Source: Acidimicrobiaceae bacterium
GTDB lineage: Bacteria > Actinomycetota > Acidimicrobiia > Acidimicrobiales > Ilumatobacteraceae
NCBI GenBank assembly: GCA_024641005.1
Contig: JAHEDX010000002.1
Span: 45,100 to 109,099 of the forward strand
Length of the DNA stretch: 64,000 nt
Direction: 5' to 3'
Shown: positions 1-10,147 of the stretch, piece by piece
Numbering within the stretch: position 1 is the first letter of the stretch
How the letters are laid out: the number at the start of each line of letters is the position of its first letter
The notes under the pieces: model-generated
The model's input: only the letters and a program-made list of their open reading frames with translations
The model's database searches: none
What the model was told of the DNA's origin: nothing
Program-made: the position numbers and the translations under genes

Positions 1-669
<669 letters not shown>

Positions 670-673
<4 letters not shown>

Positions 674-1488
674 TCGGAGACCTCCTGCACGCTCGGCACC
701 GAAGCGTCGTACTCGATCACACCGGCGAGCGTCATGATCGGGAACGACACGTTGCCCACCACGATCAGCGTGGCGACACCCGTGGCCAGGCCCTTGCGCC
801 ATTGATTGAACCGCGGGTTGTTCCAGCCGATCGACTGGAACAAGCTCCAGGTGCCGTGGAACAGGTGGATGCCGAGTGCGATGTTGGCGACGATGTACAA
901 CACGGCAACGGGCACCCGACTGAGGCTGGCATCGAGGTTGCGGTACACCGCGCCGTGCTCGAATCCGGGGTTGAACCAGCCCCAGGTCAGATCTGCGAGG
1001 TGCCAGAAGAGGAACAGCACGACGATGATCCCCGTCCAGCGCATGCTGCGGCTGGCGAAGTTGGCGACCTGATAGTCACGAGACGACTGGTACTTCACCG
1101 GGCGGGCCTTGCGATTGAGGATCGTCAGCGAGTACGCGGCGTGGATGTGCAGCAGCACCGCGGCGATCAACCCGATCCGCATGATCCACAAGAAGTAGCC
1201 GTGCGGAAGGATCGGGACCAACAACTCGCGGAGGTACTCGCCGTACACGTCGATGTCGTAGGCCCGCGAACCCTGATGGTCGATGACACCGAGGTACGCC
1301 TTGAGGTTGCCGACCATGTGGCCGATCACGAACCCGATACCGATGATGCCGGTGACCGCCATCACGTATTTCTTGCCGACAGCCGTGGAGTAGAAGTCGA
1401 TCAGGAAGGGCTTGCGCTTGCCCCGCTTGCCGACTGCGGTACCCGAAACGGGGCCACGCCCCCGCTCGTTGGAGATGGTCTGTGCCAT
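670..1488 (-). CDS. sdhC: Succinate dehydrogenase cytochrome b558-type membrane anchor
   Basis: Single-polypeptide, di-haem-type membrane anchor of complex II, carrying electrons from the SdhB iron-sulfur protein to the quinone. The 272-residue product has about five hydrophobic segments and His-bearing helices ([33 protein letters not shown]) that are the expected haem ligands. The open frame extends 25 codons upstream, but the ATG at 1488 is preferred: it gives the family length, and TAGTTT lies 7 nt upstream with no Shine-Dalgarno, the leaderless layout seen widely in this window. It is the first gene of an operon with sdhA and is divergent from the pyrophosphatase gene. Confidence 0.93.
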
Positions 1489-1649
1489 TCGACGCAAACT
1501 ACTCGGGACGACGCCATCGGCCCGAAATCCGGCACCGACCGATCGCAACGAACGCGAGGCCATCGCTGACTCCGATCACAAGTGCGAGGCTTCGGGTTGG
1601 AGAGTTGGGGTCTGACCGACCATCATTGGACGACTCTGTACGACGCCCC

Positions 1650-1655
1650 AGGAGG
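1650..1655 (+). promoter_or_regulatory. Strong Shine-Dalgarno that fixes the hppA start
   Basis: A perfect AGGAGG lies 10 nt before GTG 1666. The open frame extends upstream to 1582 without another good start, so this site decides the N-terminus. It is one of the few canonical ribosome binding sites in the window; most starts here have none. Confidence 0.75.
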
Positions 1656-1665
1656 CACGCCAACA

Positions 1666-3750
<2,085 letters not shown>

Positions 3751-3770
3751 GCCACGAACGACCCGAAAAC

Positions 3771-3803
3771 AAGCGAGCCCGGGCGACATGCCCGGGCTCG
3801 CTT
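3771..3803 (+). terminator. Intrinsic terminator of hppA
   Basis: A perfect 14-bp inverted repeat (AAGCGAGCCCGGGC and its complement) with a 5-nt loop GACAT begins 20 bp after the hppA stop. The 5' arm starts with AA and the 3' arm ends with TT. There is no long U-tract, as is common in high-G+C actinobacteria. Nothing else was recognised between here and the next start at 3943 except its -10 box. Confidence 0.85.
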
Positions 3804-3930
3804 CGCGTCCGACACCAAGGCGAGCGGCACGATCGGCCGCCGCGACCGGGCAACCGTGCCTGTCGGATGTCCGTCGTGAGCGGCCTCGTCCCAGGCATCG
3901 TCAGACGGTCCGGCAGACCGGACGCCTGGC

Positions 3931-3936
3931 TAGTTT
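3931..3936 (+). promoter_or_regulatory. -10 box of the aldo/keto reductase gene, leaderless layout
   Basis: TAGTTT ends 6 nt before ATG 3943, exactly the -12 to -7 position expected if transcription starts at the A of the ATG. No ribosome binding site precedes the start. No good -35 hexamer is visible 17 bp upstream. Confidence 0.55.
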
Positions 3937-3942
3937 GACGGC

Positions 3943-4878
3943 ATGGAGTTCCGCTCGATCGGCCGGCTCGACGTGTCCCTCGTCGGACTGGGCTGCAACA
4001 ACTTCGGCATGCGAATCGATGCCGACCAGACCAAGCGGGTGGTCGACGCCGCGATCGATGCCGGGATCAATTACTTCGACACCGCGGAGAGCTATGGACG
4101 CGGCCTGTCCGAGGAGTACCTCGGCCGAGCCTTGGGTACGAGACGCTCCGAGGTACTCATCGCCAGCAAATGGGGACACACCGTCAGCCTCGGCGACGGA
4201 GAACGCGGCGGCGACCCGGCACAGATTCGCAAACGACTCGAAGGCAGCCTCACACGACTCGGCACCGACTACATCGACCAGTTTCAACTGCACCGCCCCG
4301 ACCCCGACACCCCGGCCGAGGAGACGCTCGGCTGCCTCGCGGAGCTTCGGGCCGAAGGCAAGATCCGTGAGATCGGCTGTACCCATTTCACGGCCGACGA
4401 CCTCGCTCGATCGCACACGGCGGCAACCGAGCACGGCCTCGTCTCGTACCCGTCGGTGCAGAACCACTACAGCCTGCTCACCAGAGATCCCGAGACAGAT
4501 GGAGTTTTCGCCACGTGTGAACGACTCGGCATCGCGTTCGTCCCTTACTTCCCACTCGAATCAGGGCTGCTGACCGGCAAGTACCGCCTGGGTCAGGATC
4601 TCCCCGATGGCTCGAGATTGGCGGCGTGGGGCGAGCGGGCGGGCGCCTTCATCGACGACGAGAAGCTCGCGGTCGTCGAGCGCCTGCTCACCTGGGCCGG
4701 CGCCCACGGCCATTCCCTGCTCGACCTGGCCATCAGCTGGCACACCTCGCACCCTCTCGTCGCGTCGGTCATCGCCGGCGCCACGACCGCAGCGCAAGTC
4801 GACGCCAACGTCGCCGCAGCCACATGGACCCTCACGCAAGCCGACCGCGCCGAGGTCGACGCCGCGATCGCGGGCTGA
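3943..4878 (+). CDS. Aldo/keto reductase
   Basis: Soluble NADPH-dependent oxidoreductase with a TIM-barrel fold. The 311-residue length is normal and the catalytic tetrad is visible: Asp46 and Tyr51 in NYFDTAESYG, Lys76 in IASKWG and His117 in QLHRPD. The C-terminal part carries the usual HPLVASVIAGATTAAQVDANV cofactor-binding segment. It most resembles the L-glyceraldehyde-3-phosphate / YhdN-like branch, but the substrate cannot be read from the sequence. It stands alone between the hppA terminator and a convergent DUF3097 gene. Confidence 0.92.
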   Translation: MEFRSIGRLDVSLVGLGCNNFGMRIDADQTKRVVDAAIDAGINYFDTAESYGRGLSEEYLGRALGTRRSEVLIASKWGHTVSLGDGERGGDPAQIRKRLEGSLTRLGTDYIDQFQLHRPDPDTPAEETLGCLAELRAEGKIREIGCTHFTADDLARSHTAATEHGLVSYPSVQNHYSLLTRDPETDGVFATCERLGIAFVPYFPLESGLLTGKYRLGQDLPDGSRLAAWGERAGAFIDDEKLAVVERLLTWAGAHGHSLLDLAISWHTSHPLVASVIAGATTAAQVDANVAAATWTLTQADRAEVDAAIAG

Positions 4879-4940
4879 CGTACATCTCGCCGATCGACAG
4901 ATCAGCTGCGCCTCGAGCGGTCGACCCGACCGGGAACGGA

Positions 4941-5744
4941 TCAGTCCTCGGCGACGAAGTCGATCAGGCGCTCGACTGCGCCGACCAGTTCAGGTTCGAG
5001 ATCTGCGTAGGTCTTGACCTGGTTGCGCAGGCGCGGCCAGAAACCCTCGAACGGCACACCGAGCGCGGCGCACATCCCCTCCTTCCAGGGGCGCCCCTTC
5101 GGCACGTCGGGCCAGGCATGCAACCCGACCGCCCTGGGGCGGATCCCGGCCCACACGTCGACGAACGGATGGCCCGCGATCAGCACCGCCGGATGGTCGA
5201 CCGTGGCGGCGATACGCGACTCCTTCGACCCGGCGACGAGGTGGTCGAGCAACACTCCGAGCCGGCGGCCACCGCCCGGCTGGAACTCGCTGACCGCTGC
5301 GGCGAGATCGTCTGCGCCGTGGAGCGGCTCGATCACGATGCCCAGTTCGCGCAGGTCATCGCCCCACACGTGTTCGACGAGTTCGGCGTCGTGTTTGCCC
5401 TCCACCCAGATTCGGCTGGCCTTCGCCACCCGTGCGGCAGAACGGTCGGCGGCGATCGAACCCGACGCCGTGACCTGCTGCGTGGCCGACGCCTGCTGTG
5501 CGGGTCGCGACAGAGTGACCGGCTTGCCCTCCAGCAGGAAACCGCCCGGCTTCCACGTGAAGTGCCGGAGGTAGTGGTTGCGGTCGCGCAACGTGACGGC
5601 TTCGTAGTTCCACCGCACGACGTCTCCGACGAAGCCACTGGCGCGGTCTTCGACCACCAATCCGACCGACACCTCGACGGTCAGGTACCTGGTGGGCTGC
5701 TTGCTCGCGGCGAAGTCGTCGAGGATGTCGCGCTCGTATCCCAT
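4941..5744 (-). CDS. DUF3097 family protein
   Basis: Conserved actinobacterial protein of unknown function; 267 residues. Recognised by the family core: an N-terminal small beta domain (VVEDRASGFVGDVV), GGFLLEGKPVTL, then VEGKHDAELVEHVWGDDLR and LLDHLVAGSKESRI, which resembles a Toprim-like nuclease core with acidic and Asp-His residues. The C-terminus (DLEPELVGAVERLIDFV) is also typical. A nucleic-acid role is inferred from the Toprim-like look only. ATG 5744 gives the family length; the frame stays open further upstream but only in sequence shared with the divergent lipoprotein gene. Confidence 0.85.
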   Translation of the reverse strand: MGYERDILDDFAASKQPTRYLTVEVSVGLVVEDRASGFVGDVVRWNYEAVTLRDRNHYLRHFTWKPGGFLLEGKPVTLSRPAQQASATQQVTASGSIAADRSAARVAKASRIWVEGKHDAELVEHVWGDDLRELGIVIEPLHGADDLAAAVSEFQPGGGRRLGVLLDHLVAGSKESRIAATVDHPAVLIAGHPFVDVWAGIRPRAVGLHAWPDVPKGRPWKEGMCAALGVPFEGFWPRLRNQVKTYADLEPELVGAVERLIDFVAED

Positions 5745-5793
5745 GCGACCGTCGAGTGTGCCACGGGAACCGGACCGCGTCGCGGCACGTCGA

Positions 5794-6843
5794 ATGTTCA
5801 TGGGGAGCAACACGACATCACACGACCGACCAGGCGAGCTGACGCGGCAACGACGACGAGGGGTCGGCGCGGTGGCGATCGTCGCCGTGCTGACGCTGGC
5901 CGCCTGCGCGGGCAGCGACGATGACAGCATGGCGAGCGAGGCGACCTCTGCTCCAGCGGCCAGCGTTGGCGCGCTGTCAGCTGACGACGCGGGCTCCGGC
6001 GCCACGATCGCAGCCGATGCCGCCGAGGTAGCGGCCGATCCCAGCGGGCCATTCGACATCGGCATCGTCGGGCGCGACGTCATCATCGAGATGCACGTCG
6101 TGCTCAGTACCGACGACATCGGACGCACGGTCGCGTCGATCATGGCCCAGGCCTCATCGCTCGGGGGCGGGATCGCCTCGTCGAACGTGAACTACGGCCG
6201 CCAGGCCGATTCCGGCAGCGACGGCGGCTCGGCTGTACTGGTCGTGAAGGTGCCGCCGCAGTCGATCGATCGTCTCCTCGCCGGGCTGGCCGACACCGGC
6301 ACGGTGCAATCGATCAACCAGAGCGCCCAGGACGTCACCGAACAACTGGTCGATCTCGATGTTCGGATCAGCAATGCACGCCAGAGCGTGGCCAACGTAC
6401 GCGAGTTCATGGACCGCACGCAGAACCTGAACGAATTGGTCACGTTGGAGGGTGAACTCACGCGACGCCAGACCGAACTGGAACGGCTCGAGGCGCAGCA
6501 GCGCAACCTCAGTGAGCGAGTGGCACTGTCGACCATCACCATCGAGGTCATGCCGACCGCGCCGGCGCCCGAACCTATCGACGAAGGATCGGACACCATC
6601 GGTGATGCCCTCCGAACTGGGTGGGACGCCTTCACCGGGTTCCTGTTCGGCATCGGATTCGTCCTGGCCGTGCTGCTGCCGTTCCTGGCCGTCGCCGCGA
6701 TCGCCTCGACGATCGGTTGGCAGTTGATGCGCCGCCGCAACCGCCGGTCAGCGGGCGACGACCAGAGAGGCGACCCTGTCGACGGGATCAGTTCGGCCGA
6801 TGTCGAGCCCGCCAACCAGTCGGGCCCAGCACCCAGTCGCTGA
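5794..6843 (+). CDS. DUF4349 lipoprotein with coiled coil and C-terminal membrane segment
   Basis: Predicted exported lipoprotein of 349 residues. After a basic start (RQRRRGVGAVAIVAVL) comes the lipobox TLAAC, then a disordered Ser/Ala/Asp stretch and the DUF4349 domain (IGRTVASIMAQASSLGGGI to VALSTITIEVMP). The domain includes a long heptad-rich segment (TLEGELTRRQTELERLEAQQ) expected to form a coiled coil. A hydrophobic helix near the C-terminus (GFLFGIGFVLAVLLPFLAV) is followed by RRRNRR, so the protein may be anchored at both ends. The function of DUF4349 is unknown. The start could also be ATG 5800. Its 3' end overlaps the convergent gene by 56 bp. Confidence 0.85.
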   Translation: MFMGSNTTSHDRPGELTRQRRRGVGAVAIVAVLTLAACAGSDDDSMASEATSAPAASVGALSADDAGSGATIAADAAEVAADPSGPFDIGIVGRDVIIEMHVVLSTDDIGRTVASIMAQASSLGGGIASSNVNYGRQADSGSDGGSAVLVVKVPPQSIDRLLAGLADTGTVQSINQSAQDVTEQLVDLDVRISNARQSVANVREFMDRTQNLNELVTLEGELTRRQTELERLEAQQRNLSERVALSTITIEVMPTAPAPEPIDEGSDTIGDALRTGWDAFTGFLFGIGFVLAVLLPFLAVAAIASTIGWQLMRRRNRRSAGDDQRGDPVDGISSADVEPANQSGPAPSR

Positions 6844-7441
6844 CCGTCCCGTTCGGAAACGCGAACGCGGCTCGTAGCCCGGTGTGTGCCATGACCGGTT
6901 CGAGCGGCACCGGGCCGAGATCAGGATCCCCGCTCCATCGGTGCCATCTCTGGGCGGGGATCTCGGCAAGGTCGAGATCAGGACGGCCGAGCAGTTCGAC
7001 CAGACCGTGGAGCACGCCGCGTTGGCGGTAACCGTCGTCGATCTGTTCCACGCCCTCGACTGCGTACCACTCGAGATCCATCGCCATCGGGGTCGGTACG
7101 CCGTAGGCGCGCCCGAGTGCATCGTCAGCGTCGTCGAGTGCTGTGGCGTGCGCCTCGTTGCCGACCGACCACTGTTCGAAGGGGGCGACACAGTGATGCT
7201 CGGCCCACATCTCCGGTGCCTTGACGATGAAGGGATCCGAGCGGCGCACGACGTTCCACTCCGCGAGATGCAGCAGAGGCCGGCCGGACTCGACGAGCCC
7301 CGCCCAATACCAGTCGCCCGCAGAGGTCAGCCGGTGGCCCGACACCACACCGATCCGTCCGTCCGGGCTCCATGCCGCGAACACCCACTCCTCAACCGCC
7401 GCGCCGACGTGCGGCAGGTCGTCAGTGGGCGAGAGCGACAT
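6788..7441 (-). CDS. Conserved hypothetical protein
   Basis: A 217-residue soluble protein with no recognised domain. It is rich in Trp (VEEWVFAAWSPDG, GDWYWAGLV, AEWNVVRR, LEWYAVEG), has no signal peptide and no membrane segment, and ends in a basic tail. It looks like a small beta-rich protein, but no function is proposed. ATG 7441 has TAGTCT 8 nt upstream and no ribosome binding site, so a leaderless transcript is likely. The divergent SCP2 gene starts only 23 bp away, so the two share one very short promoter region. Confidence 0.7.
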   Translation of the reverse strand: MSLSPTDDLPHVGAAVEEWVFAAWSPDGRIGVVSGHRLTSAGDWYWAGLVESGRPLLHLAEWNVVRRSDPFIVKAPEMWAEHHCVAPFEQWSVGNEAHATALDDADDALGRAYGVPTPMAMDLEWYAVEGVEQIDDGYRQRGVLHGLVELLGRPDLDLAEIPAQRWHRWSGDPDLGPVPLEPVMAHTGLRAAFAFPNGTVSDWVLGPTGWRARHRPN

Positions 7442-7464
7442 GATCGGGCAGACTAGGGAACCTC

Positions 7465-7872
7465 ATGAGCGATGACACGACGATTCGGTACCTGAGCCTG
7501 GCATGGATCCGCGAACTCACGCGCGAGGTCGGCGAGAGCGAGGCATTGCGAGAGTTGGCCACCGAGCACGAGATCGGGGTCACCCAAATCGTGACGGGCG
7601 GTCCGGAAGGCGACGTCACCTACCACTTGCGTGTCGGGGACGGCGAGGCATCCTTCGGTGCCGGGCCGGCCGAGCCCGAAGACGTCAGGATGCAGCAGGA
7701 CTGGGAGACCGCCGTCGCAGTCGCCACCGGCGACACGAACGCCCAAGAGGCGTTCATCACCGGCAAGATCCTGTTGTTCGGCGACCAGCAGGCCTTGATG
7801 GCGGCACAGCCGGTGTTCGGCGCGCTCGACTCGATCTTCTCAGCCGTACGGGAACGAACGCGATACGAGTGA
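7465..7872 (+). CDS. SCP2 sterol-binding domain protein
   Basis: Small (135 residues) single-domain protein of the SCP2/sterol carrier fold, which binds lipids or acyl-CoA in a hydrophobic tunnel. The match rests on the late signature TYHLRVGDGEASFGAG followed by VAVATGDTNAQEAFITGKI and LFGDQQALM, typical of actinobacterial SCP2-like proteins. It lies 9 bp upstream of the glycosylase gene, so the two may be cotranscribed, although no functional link is evident. Confidence 0.82.
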   Translation: MSDDTTIRYLSLAWIRELTREVGESEALRELATEHEIGVTQIVTGGPEGDVTYHLRVGDGEASFGAGPAEPEDVRMQQDWETAVAVATGDTNAQEAFITGKILLFGDQQALMAAQPVFGALDSIFSAVRERTRYE

Positions 7873-7881
7873 ACTGAACCC

Positions 7882-8724
7882 ATGCCAGAGCTCCCCGAGG
7901 TCCAGGCCCACGCCGAACGGCTCAGCGACGAGTTCTCCGGACGTGTGCTCGCTCGATTCCACCCGATCAAGTTCACCGCATTGCGGACCGCGGTCCCCGC
8001 TCCCGACGAGGCCTACGGCCGTGCGTTGCTCGGAGTGAGCCGCCGGGGGAAGTACCTCTTGCTCGAGTTCGAACCGGTGCAGTTCGCCGTACACCTGATG
8101 CAAGGCGGACGCCTGCTCGTCGATCGCCAACAGTCGCAGAAACCACGAGGCGGCCAGGCCCGCTTCGTGTTCGAGGGCGACGGCCCCGCCCTGTTGTTGA
8201 CCGAAGCAGGCACCGAGCGGCGGGCAGGCGTGTGGTGCCTGCCGGCTGCCACCGCATTGTCGACCCCGCCCCTCGATGTACTCGGACCCGAGGCCGACCT
8301 GGTGACCCCCGCCGAGATGCTCGAGCTGCTCGCGGCCAAGAATCAGCGCATCCACGGCTTCTTGCGCGATCAGCGCTCGATCGCAGGCCTCGGCCGGCGG
8401 CTGGCGAACGAGATCTGTCATCGGGCGCAACTCAGCCCGTTCGCGATGACCGGCAAGCTCGGTCCCACCGGCGCGGCGGCGCTCGTCGAAGCCATCCGGG
8501 CGGCCGTCGACGAGGGTCTTGCCTACGAGCGCACACGAACCGACATGAGTTCGTCGAAGGATCGGCCCAGCGCGGTGCACGGCCGGGCCGGCGAAACCTG
8601 CCCGGTGTGTCGACAAGTAGTACGCGCCGTCGAGTACAGCGGATACACGGTGAACTACTGCGCCTCGTGCCAGACGGGCGGCAAGATCCTCGCCGACAAC
8701 ACAACGAGCAAATTCCTCAAGTAG
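7882..8724 (+). CDS. Fpg/Nei family DNA glycosylase / AP lyase
   Basis: Base-excision repair enzyme removing oxidised bases. It begins MPELPEV, where Pro2 becomes the N-terminal catalytic nucleophile and Glu3 assists, and has Lys57 in RRGKYLLL at the canonical beta-elimination position. The helix-two-turn-helix is present (IAGLGRRLANEI) and a C-terminal zinc finger has Cys240, Cys243, Cys260 and Cys263. The usual Gly-Arg before the third zinc Cys, which supplies the finger arginine, is replaced (YSGYTVNYC), as in some divergent branches. The last nine codons and the stop lie in the first copy of a 67-bp tandem repeat. Whether it prefers 8-oxoguanine or pyrimidine lesions is open. Confidence 0.9.
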   Translation: MPELPEVQAHAERLSDEFSGRVLARFHPIKFTALRTAVPAPDEAYGRALLGVSRRGKYLLLEFEPVQFAVHLMQGGRLLVDRQQSQKPRGGQARFVFEGDGPALLLTEAGTERRAGVWCLPAATALSTPPLDVLGPEADLVTPAEMLELLAAKNQRIHGFLRDQRSIAGLGRRLANEICHRAQLSPFAMTGKLGPTGAAALVEAIRAAVDEGLAYERTRTDMSSSKDRPSAVHGRAGETCPVCRQVVRAVEYSGYTVNYCASCQTGGKILADNTTSKFLK

Positions 8725-8895
8725 ATCGAACTGCCGGGTCACCGAACTGCGATCCACCATCGACAACACAACGAGCAAATCCCTCGAGTAGATCGAACTG
8801 CCGGGTCACCGAACTGCGATCCACCATCGACAACACAACGAGCAAATCCCTCGAGTAGATCGAACTGCCGGGTCACCGAACTGCGGTCTACCATC
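8695..8895. repeat. Three abutting copies of a 67-bp direct repeat spanning the glycosylase stop and the glgA promoter
   Basis: Copies lie at 8695-8761, 8762-8828 and 8829-8895, with no spacers. Copies 1 and 2 differ at two positions (AAATTCCTCAAG against AAATCCCTCGAG); copies 2 and 3 are identical until the end, where copy 3 has GGTCTACC instead of GATCCACC. The glycosylase stop codon lies in copy 1. Copy 3 ends 6 bp before the glgA start and alone carries a TACCAT -10 box. Because the repeats abut and are only three, this is a tandem duplication and not a CRISPR array. Confidence 0.97.
8889..8894 (+). promoter_or_regulatory. -10 box of the glycosyltransferase gene
   Basis: TACCAT ends 7 nt before GTG 8902, in the leaderless position. 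The equivalent positions in repeat copies 1 and 2 read CACCAT, so only the third copy retains a -10 box. Confidence 0.5.
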
Positions 8896-8901
8896 AGCAA
8901 C

Positions 8902-10056
8902 GTGCGCATCGGAATCCTCACCCGCGAATATCCGCCCGACGTCTACGGGGGTGCCGGCGTCCACGTCGATTTCCTCGTACGCGAACTGGTCAAACTGGCC
9001 GAGGTCGACGTGCACTGCATGGGCGAGCCGCGCGACGGTGCGACCGCTCATTCCGAACACGAACCGTTCCTCGACGGCGCCAACGCGACCTTGCGCACCC
9101 TCGCCGCCGACCTCGGCATGGCCGACCAGACAGCAACCTGCGATCTCGTGCACTCGCACACCTGGTACGCCAACATGGGCGGCCACCTGGCGAAGTTGCT
9201 GCACGGCATCCCCCATGTGGTCACTTCACATTCGCTCGAACCGCAACGGCCCTGGAAGGCAGAGCAGTTGGGCGGCGGCTACCGCGTGTCGTCGTGGGCC
9301 GAGCAGACCGCGTACGAGGCAGCAAACGCCGTGATCGCCGTCAGCCACGGTTCGAAACGCGACGTCATGGCCTCGTACCCGAAGCTGGACGAATCGAAGG
9401 TACACGTCGTCCACAACGGCATCGACACCGGCTTCTACCGCCCCGATCCGAACGTCGACGTGCTCGAACGCATGGGTGTCGACCCGAGCCGCCCGTCCGT
9501 CGTGTTCGTGGGGCGCATCACCCGCCAGAAGGGCGTGCCCCATCTGCTGCGGGCCGCGCTGCAGTTCGACGACTCGGCCCAGTTGGTACTGCTCGCCGGC
9601 GCCGCCGACACACCCGAACTCGCAGCCGAGACCGACGCCGCGATCGCGCAACTGCGGGCCAGGCGCGACGGCGTGTTCGTCGTGTCGGAGATGCTGCCTC
9701 GCGACCAGGTGCGACAGGTGCTCACCCACGGCACCGTCTTCGCCTGCCCATCCGTCTATGAGCCACTCGGCATCGTCAATCTCGAGGCGATGGCATGCGA
9801 GACAGCGGTCGTGGCCAGCGACGTCGGCGGCATCCCCGAGGTCGTCGCCGATGGCGAGACCGGCCTGCTGGTGCACTTCGACGAGCGCGACACCACTACG
9901 TTCGAGCACGAGTTCGCAACGGCCGTCAACGAGGTACTCCGAGACCGACGACGCGCCGACGCCATGGGGCTCGCCGGCCGCGAGCGAGCGGTGCGGGACT
10001 TCGGCTGGGACGCCGCCGCCCGCAAGACGATGGCGATCTACGAATCGGTACTGTGA
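8902..10056 (+). CDS. glgA: Glycogen synthase-type glycosyltransferase (GT4, actinobacterial GlgA/GlgM family)
   Basis: GT-B glycosyltransferase of 384 residues, the length of the corynebacterial/mycobacterial glycogen synthase family, which uses ADP-glucose to build alpha-glucan or maltose-1-phosphate. The N-terminal domain has REYPPDVYGGAGVHV, the loop that binds the donor; the C-terminal domain has VVFVGRITRQKGVPHLL and the acidic signature EPLGIVNLEAMACETAVVA. The GTG start has no Shine-Dalgarno but a TACCAT box 7 nt upstream. No other glycogen genes lie in the window. Donor and product are inferred from the family. Confidence 0.9.
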   Translation: MRIGILTREYPPDVYGGAGVHVDFLVRELVKLAEVDVHCMGEPRDGATAHSEHEPFLDGANATLRTLAADLGMADQTATCDLVHSHTWYANMGGHLAKLLHGIPHVVTSHSLEPQRPWKAEQLGGGYRVSSWAEQTAYEAANAVIAVSHGSKRDVMASYPKLDESKVHVVHNGIDTGFYRPDPNVDVLERMGVDPSRPSVVFVGRITRQKGVPHLLRAALQFDDSAQLVLLAGAADTPELAAETDAAIAQLRARRDGVFVVSEMLPRDQVRQVLTHGTVFACPSVYEPLGIVNLEAMACETAVVASDVGGIPEVVADGETGLLVHFDERDTTTFEHEFATAVNEVLRDRRRADAMGLAGRERAVRDFGWDAAARKTMAIYESVL

Positions 10057-10147
10057 TCTCGCGTTCCGACTCGGGTGGCCCGACCCGATGACCATCCTCG
10101 GATCGTCCGGGGCGACCCCACGCTCGATCCCCTAGCCTGGTCGACCT

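Noticed and set aside
8695..8895. Possible CRISPR array
   Set aside because: The three 67-bp copies abut without spacers and include coding sequence, so this is a tandem duplication.
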